NCBI GenBank assembly: GCA_023374025.1
Contig: SIJG01000019.1
Coordinates: 1,938,126 to 2,002,125 of the forward strand
From: Heterodera schachtii
Taxonomy: Eukaryota; Nematoda; Chromadorea; Rhabditida; Heteroderidae
Length of the DNA: 64,000 bases
Direction: 5' to 3'
Each line of letters starts with the position of its first letter. The stretch's first letter is position 1. Shown here one piece after another: positions 38,463 to 47,600 of the stretch. The notes beneath the pieces were generated by a model. The model worked only from the letters and a program-made list of their open reading frames with translations. It was not told the origin of the DNA and did no database searches. A program made the translations under genes and the position numbers.

Positions 38463-39716
38463 TCAAAAGTAGGAACTCTTTCTAAAGTGTAGCGTTAATG
38501 TACATGTACCGTATTGAAATGGCATTAAGTTACCACTGGAGGTTCGGATTTCGATGAAAATTTCACTTATCTCTTTGACTAGCACCCGATGGTATTGGGC
38601 GGAGAGAAACTGTTCTTCAATAATTTCGTCAGTTTTTCCCCTAATAGTTACGATACGCAAAACTGGGGCAATCACGTCTCCGATCATCATTGGTTCAATT
38701 AGATCAGGTGCATAAACATGGAAAGAAGCAACTCCTCCACTCATGTCAGGCATAAATTTTGCAATCGTTTCTTTTTCAGTGAATTCGGTTGAGTTAAAAC
38801 CCAAAATGTAGGCTAATTGGTCGGAAATTTTTATTTTTTGCACATATCGATCGTCTAATTTCAACGAGAATCTGTTACTTGTATTGTCAAAATGCAGTAA
38901 GCATGCAGAGTACGCTGATTGGAAAATTTTTATCCATGCTGTCATGCCTAATTCTTTGGTCTGATCGAGAATTGTCCTTTCTTCGTCATCCATCAGTGCA
39001 ATTTCCGCATTCAATTTTTCTGTTATCAGTCCCTCTAAGCGCTCTAAATTACGACCACGTAGGCGCAAAAAATACTTATCAAGTTTTTTCTGGTATTCCT
39101 CGTCAGTGTCATCCCAATTCTTCAGTGGGACCTTGCTTGTTGCTGCACGTTTTTCTCTCTCAAGTAGACCACCACTGGTTGCCCCATAAAGGTCCAGCAA
39201 TGTGTCAACCCCAGCTAAAAGGGCGTTTAATAGTTGTTCTTCGTTTTTGTCATCATCATCATCATTAACATTTCTCTTGTCCCTTTGTTGTTGTTGTTTC
39301 TTGATGTACTCGGCTCGGCCCAATTGACGTGCTGTATTGGCCGCTTCAGTGAATTTTTTCTGTACGCCTTCCACTTTATTTGCTAACGGCTTGTTGCCTT
39401 CTTCAAGCAGTTTGTAAAGGCTTTTCCAAAGCTCTATTGGGTTTGTGACGTTAGAGGACGGAATTGGTATTTGAACATTCTTTCCAATCTTCCATTCAAT
39501 TTCAACAAATTGATCCTCTGATGTACCGAGTGAGGGCCACGAATGGGGATATATGATCACGCCTAAGCCAACGTCCCATTCCGAATTAAATTGAAGTTTT
39601 CTTGGCAGACGAACTCGAAAAGAATTTGTGCGATTTCCTTCAACATTTGTGTTAGAGTGAACTATCACATAGAATGAATTTGATGAGGGGATTTTAATTT
39701 TTTTTTTTAAAAGCAC
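38463..39716 (-). CDS. Penton-like minor capsid protein, unit 1, start codon lost
   Basis: About 410 codons are open. The N-terminal text (SSNSFYVIV, NRTNSFRVRLPRKL, WDVGLGVIIYPHSWPSL) is the typical opening of Polinton minor capsid (penton) proteins, which form the vertices. A charged mid-section with an Asp run and coiled-coil-like helices follows, then a C-terminal beta-rich part. In unit 2 the start codon is ATG at 56383; here the same codon is ATC, and the open frame upstream has only GTG. Either translation uses a non-ATG start or this copy is silent. The body is otherwise intact. Confidence 0.8.
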   Translation of the reverse strand: MLLKKKIKIPSSNSFYVIVHSNTNVEGNRTNSFRVRLPRKLQFNSEWDVGLGVIIYPHSWPSLGTSEDQFVEIEWKIGKNVQIPIPSSNVTNPIELWKSLYKLLEEGNKPLANKVEGVQKKFTEAANTARQLGRAEYIKKQQQQRDKRNVNDDDDDKNEEQLLNALLAGVDTLLDLYGATSGGLLEREKRAATSKVPLKNWDDTDEEYQKKLDKYFLRLRGRNLERLEGLITEKLNAEIALMDDEERTILDQTKELGMTAWIKIFQSAYSACLLHFDNTSNRFSLKLDDRYVQKIKISDQLAYILGFNSTEFTEKETIAKFMPDMSGGVASFHVYAPDLIEPMMIGDVIAPVLRIVTIRGKTDEIIEEQFLSAQYHRVLVKEISEIFIEIRTSSGNLMPFQYGTCTLTLHFRKSSYF

Positions 39717-39720
39717 CCCT

Positions 39721-40878
39721 TTATATATTTTTCCATATCATGGAGCTTGCAGGAATCCAACTGTTGTACCGCTGACTGTAGCCTTTCCATTTCACCAAAA
39801 CGTATTCAACACCTTGCTTTTTCCTTTTTCGGACGATCTTTTCAATGTCGTACAGGGCATCGTCATCAGCATCATCGTTTTTGCTCTCTAGCACACGACA
39901 AAGATCGTTGGCATAGAAACGACCCTTTATCAGGGAATCGTCATCATCACGTATTCGTTACGTGACGGGAAGGCGGTCAGTGTGCACCTCTGCAACGGTG
40001 AATACTTCGTTGGTGAAGCGGCCAGTGTACCCCTTTTGGAACACGTGCTTGTACTTCTCAATGCGCACACGGTCACCCACCTGAAAACGTGGTGGTGGTT
40101 GTTTCCGTTTTGCTGCTGCTGCTGCTTCCGCTGTCCCACCAATAGCGTTCTGTTTTAGTTTTTTCCTGAGCTTTTCAGCATTCTCAAAATTCACATCAAC
40201 TGGGCGCATTTTTATGCTTGAATTGTACGAGTGGTTTATTCCATGCACAATTTGCTGTATCACGTCAACCCATTTTTGGGTACCCCGTTCCGTGAAATAG
40301 CGATAAAGGCGCTCTTTGATGGTTCGGTTGGCCCGTTCTGCCATCCCTGCGTGAATTCGCGGTGAGGTGTACATAAAAAAGTTTTTCACATTCTTACTTT
40401 TGAAATATTCCTGAACCTCTTTTGCCTTAAATTCGAGACCTTGGTCGGTCAACAGTGTCCAAGGTATGTATTTGGAGCGTTTGAACAAGCGTTCAAACGC
40501 AGCAATCATGTCGGCGCTCTTTTTGCTTTTAACCGGCTCAACAAAGAGCTGTCTGCTCAGCGTATCGATGCAGACAAGAAGATACTTGTAACCGTGATTC
40601 TCTCGCGACAATTTGTCAAAGACAGACAGGTCTGCTTGCCACTCGGTGTGTAGTCCAGAAGCGAGTGTTGGTAGTTGTTTGTAGCGCCTCTTCGCTTGTC
40701 TATGAATAGTGTATGTGCGTTGTGTGGCCAGATAGTCCACAACATCCTTCCTTCTCATTTGATTGTTCACCTTTTTCGCATCGCGCAAAAGCGGTTCAAC
40801 GCTGGTAAAGCTGACCGATGAGTTAACATCTTTGTACAGTTGGTCCAACAGCTGTTCTTTCTTCCGGTCGACTACCAT
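39721..40878 (-). pseudogene. Retroviral-type integrase with chromodomain, unit 1, nonsense mutation
   Basis: The gene encodes an rve-family DDE integrase. D in TEWQADLSVFD, D in LLTDQGLEF and E in GMAERANRTIKERL are present with 35 residues between the last two. A TAC-to-TAA change (39958-39960) after LPVT stops the frame at 306 aa and removes the C-terminal chromodomain, which remains readable to 39721. Unit 2 has TAC. ATG at 40878 overlaps the stop of the preceding gene (ATGGTAG). Confidence 0.93.
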
Positions 40879-41300
40879 AGTGTGGGTTTGAACCTGAAGA
40901 CACTTTGCCCTCCTCCTTCGCACCTCTTTTTATGTGCTTTTCCATGCTTAAAGTCTGTGAGCCCCTTGCCAAACTGTAGGGCCTGTTCCGGAAACAAATA
41001 CTTTTTCAGCAACGGATCCTCTCTAGCCTTTTCAGCAAATTCCTTATAGCCCACAGGGGGCCCCTTGAACTCGCTTCGCTTGTCCCTGTTCAACAAATGG
41101 ATGACAATTGCCTCCACACTGCTCGTTTTAAACTCGGACCCATCTGCGCGCAAAATCTTTCCTTGATCACTGACTCCCAGACTGTTCCCCTTTTTTCGAA
41201 TGTGTGTAATCAGTGCATTTTTGGTCATCTGGTAGTTGTGTTTGGTTTGATCAGACGTTTCTCCTCCTCTTCCGGCTCCCCGATCCCTTGTCCTGAGCAT
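40872..41300 (-). CDS. Maverick hypothetical protein, downstream half of a two-gene pair
   Basis: The 142-aa basic protein includes MTKNALITHIRKKGNSLG, GKILRADGSEFKTSSVEAIV and KGPPVGYKEFAEKARED. Its layout recalls Polinton proteins of unknown function with a DG.....I..LL segment and a P.G...F motif. In other elements a comparable segment may be joined to an N-terminal part like the next gene; here the two are separated by TAATG. No enzymatic motif is seen. In unit 2 the homologue is cut by the right edge of the element. Confidence 0.55.
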   Translation of the reverse strand: MLRTRDRGAGRGGETSDQTKHNYQMTKNALITHIRKKGNSLGVSDQGKILRADGSEFKTSSVEAIVIHLLNRDKRSEFKGPPVGYKEFAEKAREDPLLKKYLFPEQALQFGKGLTDFKHGKAHKKRCEGGGQSVFRFKPTLW

Positions 41301-41890
41301 TATTTTTGCTGCACCTGTTGACGCTGTGGACGATGATGATTGTGCATCGTCCCACTGTTCACCATTATCATCTCCATCGCCCTCTTCTTTTTCAGTTTCT
41401 CCATTTTCACTCCTGTTTGTTGTTGTTGTTTCTGCTGCTCCTTTTTTCTTTTGTTCTTTTGGGCAGGCCTACGATTTGATGATGGCCCTGCCTTATTAGT
41501 GTAGTGGTGTCTTTGCCTCCTCAGTGGTGGTACAGTTTTTTTCTCCAATTTTTTTGGCGTTGAATGATGGATCGTTTGTGGCGGCGGCGGCGGCGGCGGC
41601 GTTGGTGACTTTTTTCTCTCCTTTTCGTTTTGAAGTCGAACATTGATCGGCTGCTCCTCCTGCTCGCGCACCAGTTTGTTGAGCCGCTTGAATTCCTGAT
41701 GGTATTGGGCGGCCTTCTGCTCTTCGTTCAGCTCCCTGCTGCGCTCAATTTGTTGGATGCGCGAGCGCAAAAGCCCAATTGGTGTACCGTCTGCACTATC
41801 TGCTGCTGCTGCTCCCGCTGCTTTGGGTTGTACAAATACCGACTGAAAGACGTCCTCCGGGACAAGAAACATTCGCATTGCGTGACGCAT
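41300..41890 (-). CDS. Maverick hypothetical protein, proline/glutamine/lysine-rich
   Basis: The 196-aa protein starts MRHAMRMFLVPEDVFQSVF, continues with a helical charged segment (LNEEQKAAQYHQEFKRLNK), a run of eight prolines and a basic low-complexity tail rich in K and Q. Its stop overlaps the next ATG by one base (TAATG), suggesting coupled translation or that the two form one functional unit. The family is a recurrent Polinton ORF as far as I can judge; function unknown. Confidence 0.55.
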   Translation of the reverse strand: MRHAMRMFLVPEDVFQSVFVQPKAAGAAAADSADGTPIGLLRSRIQQIERSRELNEEQKAAQYHQEFKRLNKLVREQEEQPINVRLQNEKERKKSPTPPPPPPPQTIHHSTPKKLEKKTVPPLRRQRHHYTNKAGPSSNRRPAQKNKRKKEQQKQQQQTGVKMEKLKKKRAMEMIMVNSGTMHNHHRPQRQQVQQK

Positions 41891-41953
41891 TTTGCGCTCT
41901 CCTTCAATTAAATGAGTGCTCCTGCTGTTCGCTTTTATATATTTATTTACCCG

Positions 41954-42400
41954 TCAATTAGTTGTTTTTTTTTTTTGCAAAAAATTGTCCATTAACACTG
42001 GTAAGAGAACACTGGCCAACATACTGGCTACCATTGGGAATCCAGCACCGGTTTGTCGTTGATGATGATGATGGTGCCGATGATGATTCAGTAATAGCAC
42101 CCTGCGCGCTGTTTTTGCGCAACGCGCGCGTGCTAAGCTCCTCAACTGGTGCTTCAGTTCACCCAACCGTTGAATTTGTCGCTTCCCTAACGGAACACGA
42201 CCCTTCAACACATTAAAACACATCTCCACAAAACAGAGCAGCTGTTCATCCAAAGCGTTCTCAATCATTTGGCGCTGACTGCTTTTTGAGCGATATTTAG
42301 AGCGAAAGTGGCGTAAAAAGTCAGCATTTTTCAACATCAGCGGGCTAACATTCATATTATGTTTAACTGCTCGTCTTCTTCTTCCTTTGACATGCTTCAT
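41954..42400 (-). CDS. Small conserved Maverick protein, basic N-terminus and hydrophobic C-terminus
   Basis: The 148-aa protein starts with KGRRRRAVKH, contains CFVEMCFNVLKGRVPLGKRQ and LGELKHQLRSLARAR, a short histidine run, and a hydrophobic segment MVASMLASVLLPVL near the end. The NVLKG.VPL pattern followed by a basic helix and a hydrophobic end recurs in Polinton and adintovirus small ORFs. ATG overlaps the ATPase stop as ATGA. A virion or membrane-active role is possible but unproven. Confidence 0.6.
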   Translation of the reverse strand: MKHVKGRRRRAVKHNMNVSPLMLKNADFLRHFRSKYRSKSSQRQMIENALDEQLLCFVEMCFNVLKGRVPLGKRQIQRLGELKHQLRSLARARCAKTARRVLLLNHHRHHHHHQRQTGAGFPMVASMLASVLLPVLMDNFLQKKKTTN

Positions 42401-43086
42401 TTTGCAACATAAACCAATGGGGGAAGCCCACCCTGCTCTCCATATATATTCGTTTTTAGGCGCAACAATTCCGGACTCTCGGGGTGCATGTCAATCAATA
42501 GATAGCCAAACTGCTTTTCGGTTGCATCTCGGTATGCTTCCGTAAAATAGTTGTTTTTGGATGGAAATAGCTGTGAGGCGAGCGTGCGCACTTGAAGCGC
42601 GCCCGCCGGGTTACGCATCAGCACCAGATAGTGGGAGTTGTTGCGCGCAACACGTAGTTCTTTCGCGAACAAATGTTGAGTGACCAACACGACGCTGACC
42701 CCCCAATTGTGCGACCCCCGGGTGAACACAGTGTCAAGAAATTGTTGCCCCATACCAACCATGAGATCATCCAACACCATCAGCAGTTTTCCATCACTCT
42801 CTTTTGCGCGCCGATTAACCTGATCTTCGGTTGGTGTTCCAGCATGTACAATAACCCTACAACCGCCGATGTGTCCACTTTTCTGAAGCTGTATTACATT
42901 TGGGTTCAACTCCCCATAACAATAGAAAATCTCTGAGATGGGTTCCGAAACTAGCGCATTTACATTCCTCAGCATTCGCAACACCCATTCCGATTTTCCA
43001 CTCCCCGTGCTCCCTGAGATTGTTAGCGTAAACGGGTGTCTGAGTTGTAAGTGTTTTTCATCAAATTTTTGAAAATTGTCTGCCAT
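42397..43086 (-). CDS. FtsK/HerA-type genome-packaging ATPase
   Basis: The 229-aa ATPase would pump DNA into capsids. Walker A is SGSTGSGKSEW (residues about 24-34) and Walker B is KLLMVLDDLM (about 100-109), followed by a sensor-like segment VSVVLVTQHLF. Length and order fit the A32/HerA-like ATPase of Polintons. The start is taken as ATG at 43086, since upstream codons reach only TTG. The gene diverges from the PAZ gene across about 125 bp. Confidence 0.93.
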   Translation of the reverse strand: MADNFQKFDEKHLQLRHPFTLTISGSTGSGKSEWVLRMLRNVNALVSEPISEIFYCYGELNPNVIQLQKSGHIGGCRVIVHAGTPTEDQVNRRAKESDGKLLMVLDDLMVGMGQQFLDTVFTRGSHNWGVSVVLVTQHLFAKELRVARNNSHYLVLMRNPAGALQVRTLASQLFPSKNNYFTEAYRDATEKQFGYLLIDMHPESPELLRLKTNIYGEQGGLPPLVYVAK

Positions 43087-43211
43087 TTTTTTTTGGTTTT
43101 GCAAAACGGTTTATCTTATATTATTTATGTTTAAAATATTATATATACACAATTAAGCTGTTTATGTGTTACAGAAATAATAATAATAATATTCTCTTAA
43201 CTATTAAACAA

Positions 43212-44005
43212 ATGGACGCTATTCTTGCGACCGATTGGCTCCACAATGCGTACCCGGAGCAAAAGATGTCAACAGGAAATGAAGAAGAGAGAAAAAGCAA
43301 CACAGGTGTTTTTTTAAGAAAATGTAAATAATAATTCTGTATTAGTAAAAGTAAAAAAATAAATTTTCAGGAAGGACAAATGAGCTGGCTTAAAATCATC
43401 GAGGAAGAGGAGGAGCGGGCGATGGAATTGCAAAATAACCAAATGGAACTGGAACAAGTGAAAGGTTTATTTAATTATTTTTAGACATTAAAAAACAGTT
43501 TTTTAAATTTAGACAACATTGAGTTGCCAAAACAGCCGCAACCACAAACCAAGTGTAGTTGTAACGAAAAGCAAAAGAGTGTCCCGCTGATTGACTTTCT
43601 CTGTCAACACTACAAATGCTCAATTAAAGAGCTTCACGTTCTGCTGCAGACACTGAACAAACGTCGCGAAGTTTCGGAAATGTTGCGCTCTCAGCTTCAG
43701 TTACGCACCAATCATCTGCGTCCTGCCTGGAAAAATTTTCGCGTCCATTGCAACGAACTGACAATTCATCCTGCTCAAACTGCATATGCCATGCGCGGTT
43801 ATCTTGGCATTACGGTTTTTTAATTTCAATTTACCATCTCCTCAATTGTATAGATATACATATTTTTTAGGTCCGTATTTACTACTATGTGAAGCATGGC
43901 ATAAAGCTCGTTTATCCTCAGCTTCCCTGTGTTCTTCAATTTGGCGGTGGCGACCATTGTTCTCTGTTTCCGCTTGAGTGTCTGAGTGTCATAAAAGATG
44001 CCTGA
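43212..44005 (+). CDS. Stand-alone PAZ-domain protein (Argonaute-derived)
   Basis: Predicted exons are 43212-43305, 43375-43464, 43513-43814 and 43871-44005, giving 206 aa. After a glutamate-rich leader the third exon reads VPLIDFLCQHY, an Argonaute L1-linker-like phrase, and LRPAWKNFRVHC, the first PAZ strand. The last exon reads YYYVKHGIKLVYPQLPCVLQ and ends FPLECLSVIKDA. This matches the PAZ end of Argonautes (YF...Y...L.YP.LPC, then LP.E.C). There is no MID or PIWI domain: a stop follows PAZ directly. PAZ binds the 3' end of guide RNAs, so a decoy or RNAi-modulating role is plausible but inferred. The acceptor of exon 2 (gaag) is chosen for frame. Confidence 0.72.
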
Positions 44006-44085
44006 GCATCGGGTGTTTTTATATGCGAATATTTTTGCAGTGTTGTTGTTCTTGTTGTTGTTCTTTTATTTCTCTTAGATAAAAA

Positions 44086-44654
44086 ATGTTAATTATTCAA
44101 AATTGTACCGTGGTGTTCAAACTACAGATGTTGCCTTTCACAAAAGAACAGTTTTTGAAAATTGCAAACAATGGCTTCAATTCCGAGTACGACCCCAAAC
44201 GATTTCATGCAATCATCATCCGACTACGTCTCCCCAAAAAACGCACTCTTGCATGTCTTTTATTTCGATCAGCCCGTGCTGTGCTAACTGGTGTGCCTTG
44301 TCCAGACAGAGCGGTGCGCGAGGCACAAAAAATCAGAAGGAGGGTGCAGCATGCGTTGGACTCCCAGCTAGGAATCCACGAGTTACGTGTTACAAATGTT
44401 GTTGGTTCTTGCACTTTATCACATCGATTGTCCATGTTGCACTTTTTACCAACACTGGACCCACACAGGTTCCGCAACATCAAATATGATCCTACAATTT
44501 TCCCGCCATGCGTTGTAAAATAGTCATTGACGATGATCACACTTTGGTCACTTGTCTAGCCTATCATTCTGGAAAAATCATTTTAACAGGATCTAAAAAG
44601 CAGGACAATCTGTTCCACGCTTTGCATTCATTCTTAGCTGTCTTAAATAATTGA
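44086..44654 (+). CDS. TATA-binding-protein homologue, one frameshift in repeat 2
   Basis: The first frame (44086-44523) starts MLIIQNCTVVFKL and has the repeat 1 signature EYDPKRFHAIIIRLR with ACLLFRSARAVLTG and a following basic helix. Repeat 2 begins LRVTNVVGSC, matching QNMVGSC of TBP. At about 44,502-44,505 (tcccg) the frame shifts by one. The other phase continues the saddle with YHSGKIILTGSKK and a final helix to TGA at 44652-44654. Both TBP repeats are therefore present. The shift may be a mutation, an assembly error or, less likely, programmed. The protein would bind promoter DNA in the nucleus. It lies 80 bp after the PAZ gene on the same strand, behind a strong acceptor (tttctcttag). 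Confidence 0.85.
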
Positions 44655-44698
44655 TTTGTTCATCCAGTTGTAATAAAACATTTTTGCAACTGATTTTT

Positions 44699-47600
44699 TT
44701 ATTGATTCCAAGTTGAACACCCGGGACGGTTCGAAATTAAAAAAGCATCATCATTATCATCACCATCATCAGCATTAAATTGCTGTAATTCTTGCCTTTG
44801 CTGATTCTGAACTGTTTGCGCTTCTCGAAATCCAAACGGGGTAGTCTTCATGCCGGGTCGAATACGCCCCTTCACATAATGAGGCTGATAGTCTTTGTGA
44901 GCTTCGTGGGTGTATAGGTCTGAACACGGAGTTCGACCAATTTGAGGAAATTTTATTCTTATTGACGCGCTGCTTCCCGGTACAACATGAACATCTTCCA
45001 TGTTAAGCACATCGTCACTGTGGAATACAATGTTAGGGGATTATTTTGTGGAATTGTAAGAAAAAATAACATTTGTCCATCAATGTTGTAATGTTCCAAA
45101 ACAATGCGCTTCATGGACTCGAAGTTTAGCAGTTGCTGGGCAGAATATGAAAGACGAAAACTTCGGACTTTCAGTTCAGCACGCTCATCTTCCCCACTTG
45201 CGCTATCACAATGACGAAAGCCATAATTTTTTGGGCCACCCGACACAAATTCATATATTCGCCTCGAACAATGTTCCCTCTTCATTTGTCCTAGCGCTTC
45301 GCCTTCAGGTACGGGTTGTGTTCCACTGCTTGCCACGTAATAGATTGAGTCGGTATCTTGAAAATGATAACAATGAGAAAACAGCGATTTTTTTTTTGTT
45401 TGAACTTACCACAATAAAGAAGCTTATGGCCCAATGTCAGCACCTGCTCCATATAGCTGTAAAGGTGTAGACGAGCATATGAAGTGACAAAAATTGCAAT
45501 TGGCAGACAGTTGGTTGACGGCGCTTTCGCAAATTCGGCCTTTTTCCTCACAACAACTCGGTCCATATGAGGCGAGACGTGATGAAAATCAATAATGTCG
45601 ATGGTATGATTTTCGAGCAGTGCATGAAATTCAGCTGGAGTCCGAGTATAGCGTACTTCCGTACCACCAACTCGTTGTGCAAGTTTCCCCCAGAGTGAGT
45701 TTGCCAGAATTTTCTGATTTTTTAAAAAATGCATTTGAACAAAAATCTTCACTCTAAATTAATATTTACCGCAACCATTCGAAGCCCGGGATTGTTTGAA
45801 ATTTTGTTGGGGTCCAGCTGAATGCCCTCAATCCGCTTAAATTCATCAACATATGCTCTGCGCTGTTCATCGGAATCACAACCGGGTGGCCAGCCGCTTG
45901 CTTGTACTTTAAGGCCCACAAAAGTGTTAACGTATTCACGAAAAAGTTGATTGTCCCACTCTTCATAATGCCAAACCTATATTTAAAAAAGCTCGATTGC
46001 ATTAAAATCAATTTTTTTTACCTCATATAAGTCAACTACTTTATAACCAAGCTGTAGGGCTTTATTCAATTCGACATGTGTGTATCTGGGGTCAAAAAAA
46101 AAAGTTTGGCGAGCCATAAAAAGTTCCAAAATTACGCGGAAACCCATGCCCTTGATGCATCATTGTGTTGACATGCCCGTTGTTGCCGGTTGTCAGCACA
46201 CCGTGCGCAAAGCGGAAAAGTTAGGCGTCCGTCTGTGGTCCGGTACGGAAGCAAAGGGATTGTCAGCGGACGTATAACAGGATCGGGCGGAAGAACACGG
46301 ACAAACAACAGGCCCAAGAATGAGTTAGCGTCGGGTGAGCACCAAGGAAGCGGTGACGTTGGTGGACTTAGTAGCGTCTCACGGGTGAGAACACGGGGGT
46401 TGCCAACAGGAAACGAGAATGCCTTCATCACATATGGATATAAGCTTACCTAAAAAATAAACAAATATAAAAGTTTTCGTTCAATATTTTAACTATATCA
46501 ATGAGAATTATCTCCTCGTCCGAGCTGCATGTGTAATGAAGAACAAATGGTTCAGTGCGGCCACCACGCAGCGCATCCTCTCTTGGATCAAGTGGTCTTG
46601 GAACAAATGAGGCATTATACAGCCGCCGAAACTCTGGGTCTGCACGAAGTCGTCGCTTCACTTCACATCCCCAGACAACCTCCAACTCAAACCCATGCTG
46701 ATACTCCAGTTCAAATAATCGCCTCTTTGTTCGTTCATACAAGTCTTCAGCTGTCTTACCACCCGCCAATTTTTGTTGTCTATCGTTTACGTAACACTTT
46801 GGGCAACCTTAACAGATTTATTAAAAAATTTTTTTAAAATAGAAAAAATATTTACCATGATAAAAACAGCCCATATATTCAATGGCAAGGTTCCGTTCAG
46901 GTGGATCTCGTGTGACTAATCCATCAAGGCGGTAGCCAGTGTCCTCAACGTTAGCTTCACCAATGGACCACTGAGCAGATTGAACATGCACCCCAGGATG
47001 GGCCATTTCATAATAACGAATGTAACGTGCCGATTCAGCAGATGCTCTCCTCCCTCTTAGATAGCCACCCTCTGGCGCATTAACCAGCTTATTCATTGGA
47101 AGAAAGCAGCGGCGCAGAGTTGCCAAAGCAAGGCCAGCTGCTGTGGATGCGATTTTGAATGGATCGAGACCTTTCGTATTTTCAGCAATAATTTGGCGAA
47201 ATTGAAGCACACTTTCGCGCAGAATTGCCACATCATTCATACAGTACAGGATGAGTTGTTCGCGTAATTGAAAGCGTGAAGAGCGATTCTCGGCCTCCCA
47301 CCATTGAAAAAAGGCATCTCTTTTTTGTGATTTCATGTGATCAGGTTGATAAAATTCTTTGGCCGGTAAACCACGCAGTCTTTGATGCAAATTTTCACGC
47401 CGAATGAACAGATAAGGAAAAAAAGGTTTTGTTGTCGCAACTTCGGTGTTCAATCCAAATGTGCGTGGCAGTGCATCCAATTCACAGAAAAAAAAGTTCA
47501 GCGAATCTTTGAAGACCACATGCCGTTGGTGGTTCCCATTCAAAGTCATCGAAAAAATTTTCAGCCCAGTTGTGCAAATACGCTTTGGTGGTAAATTGCG

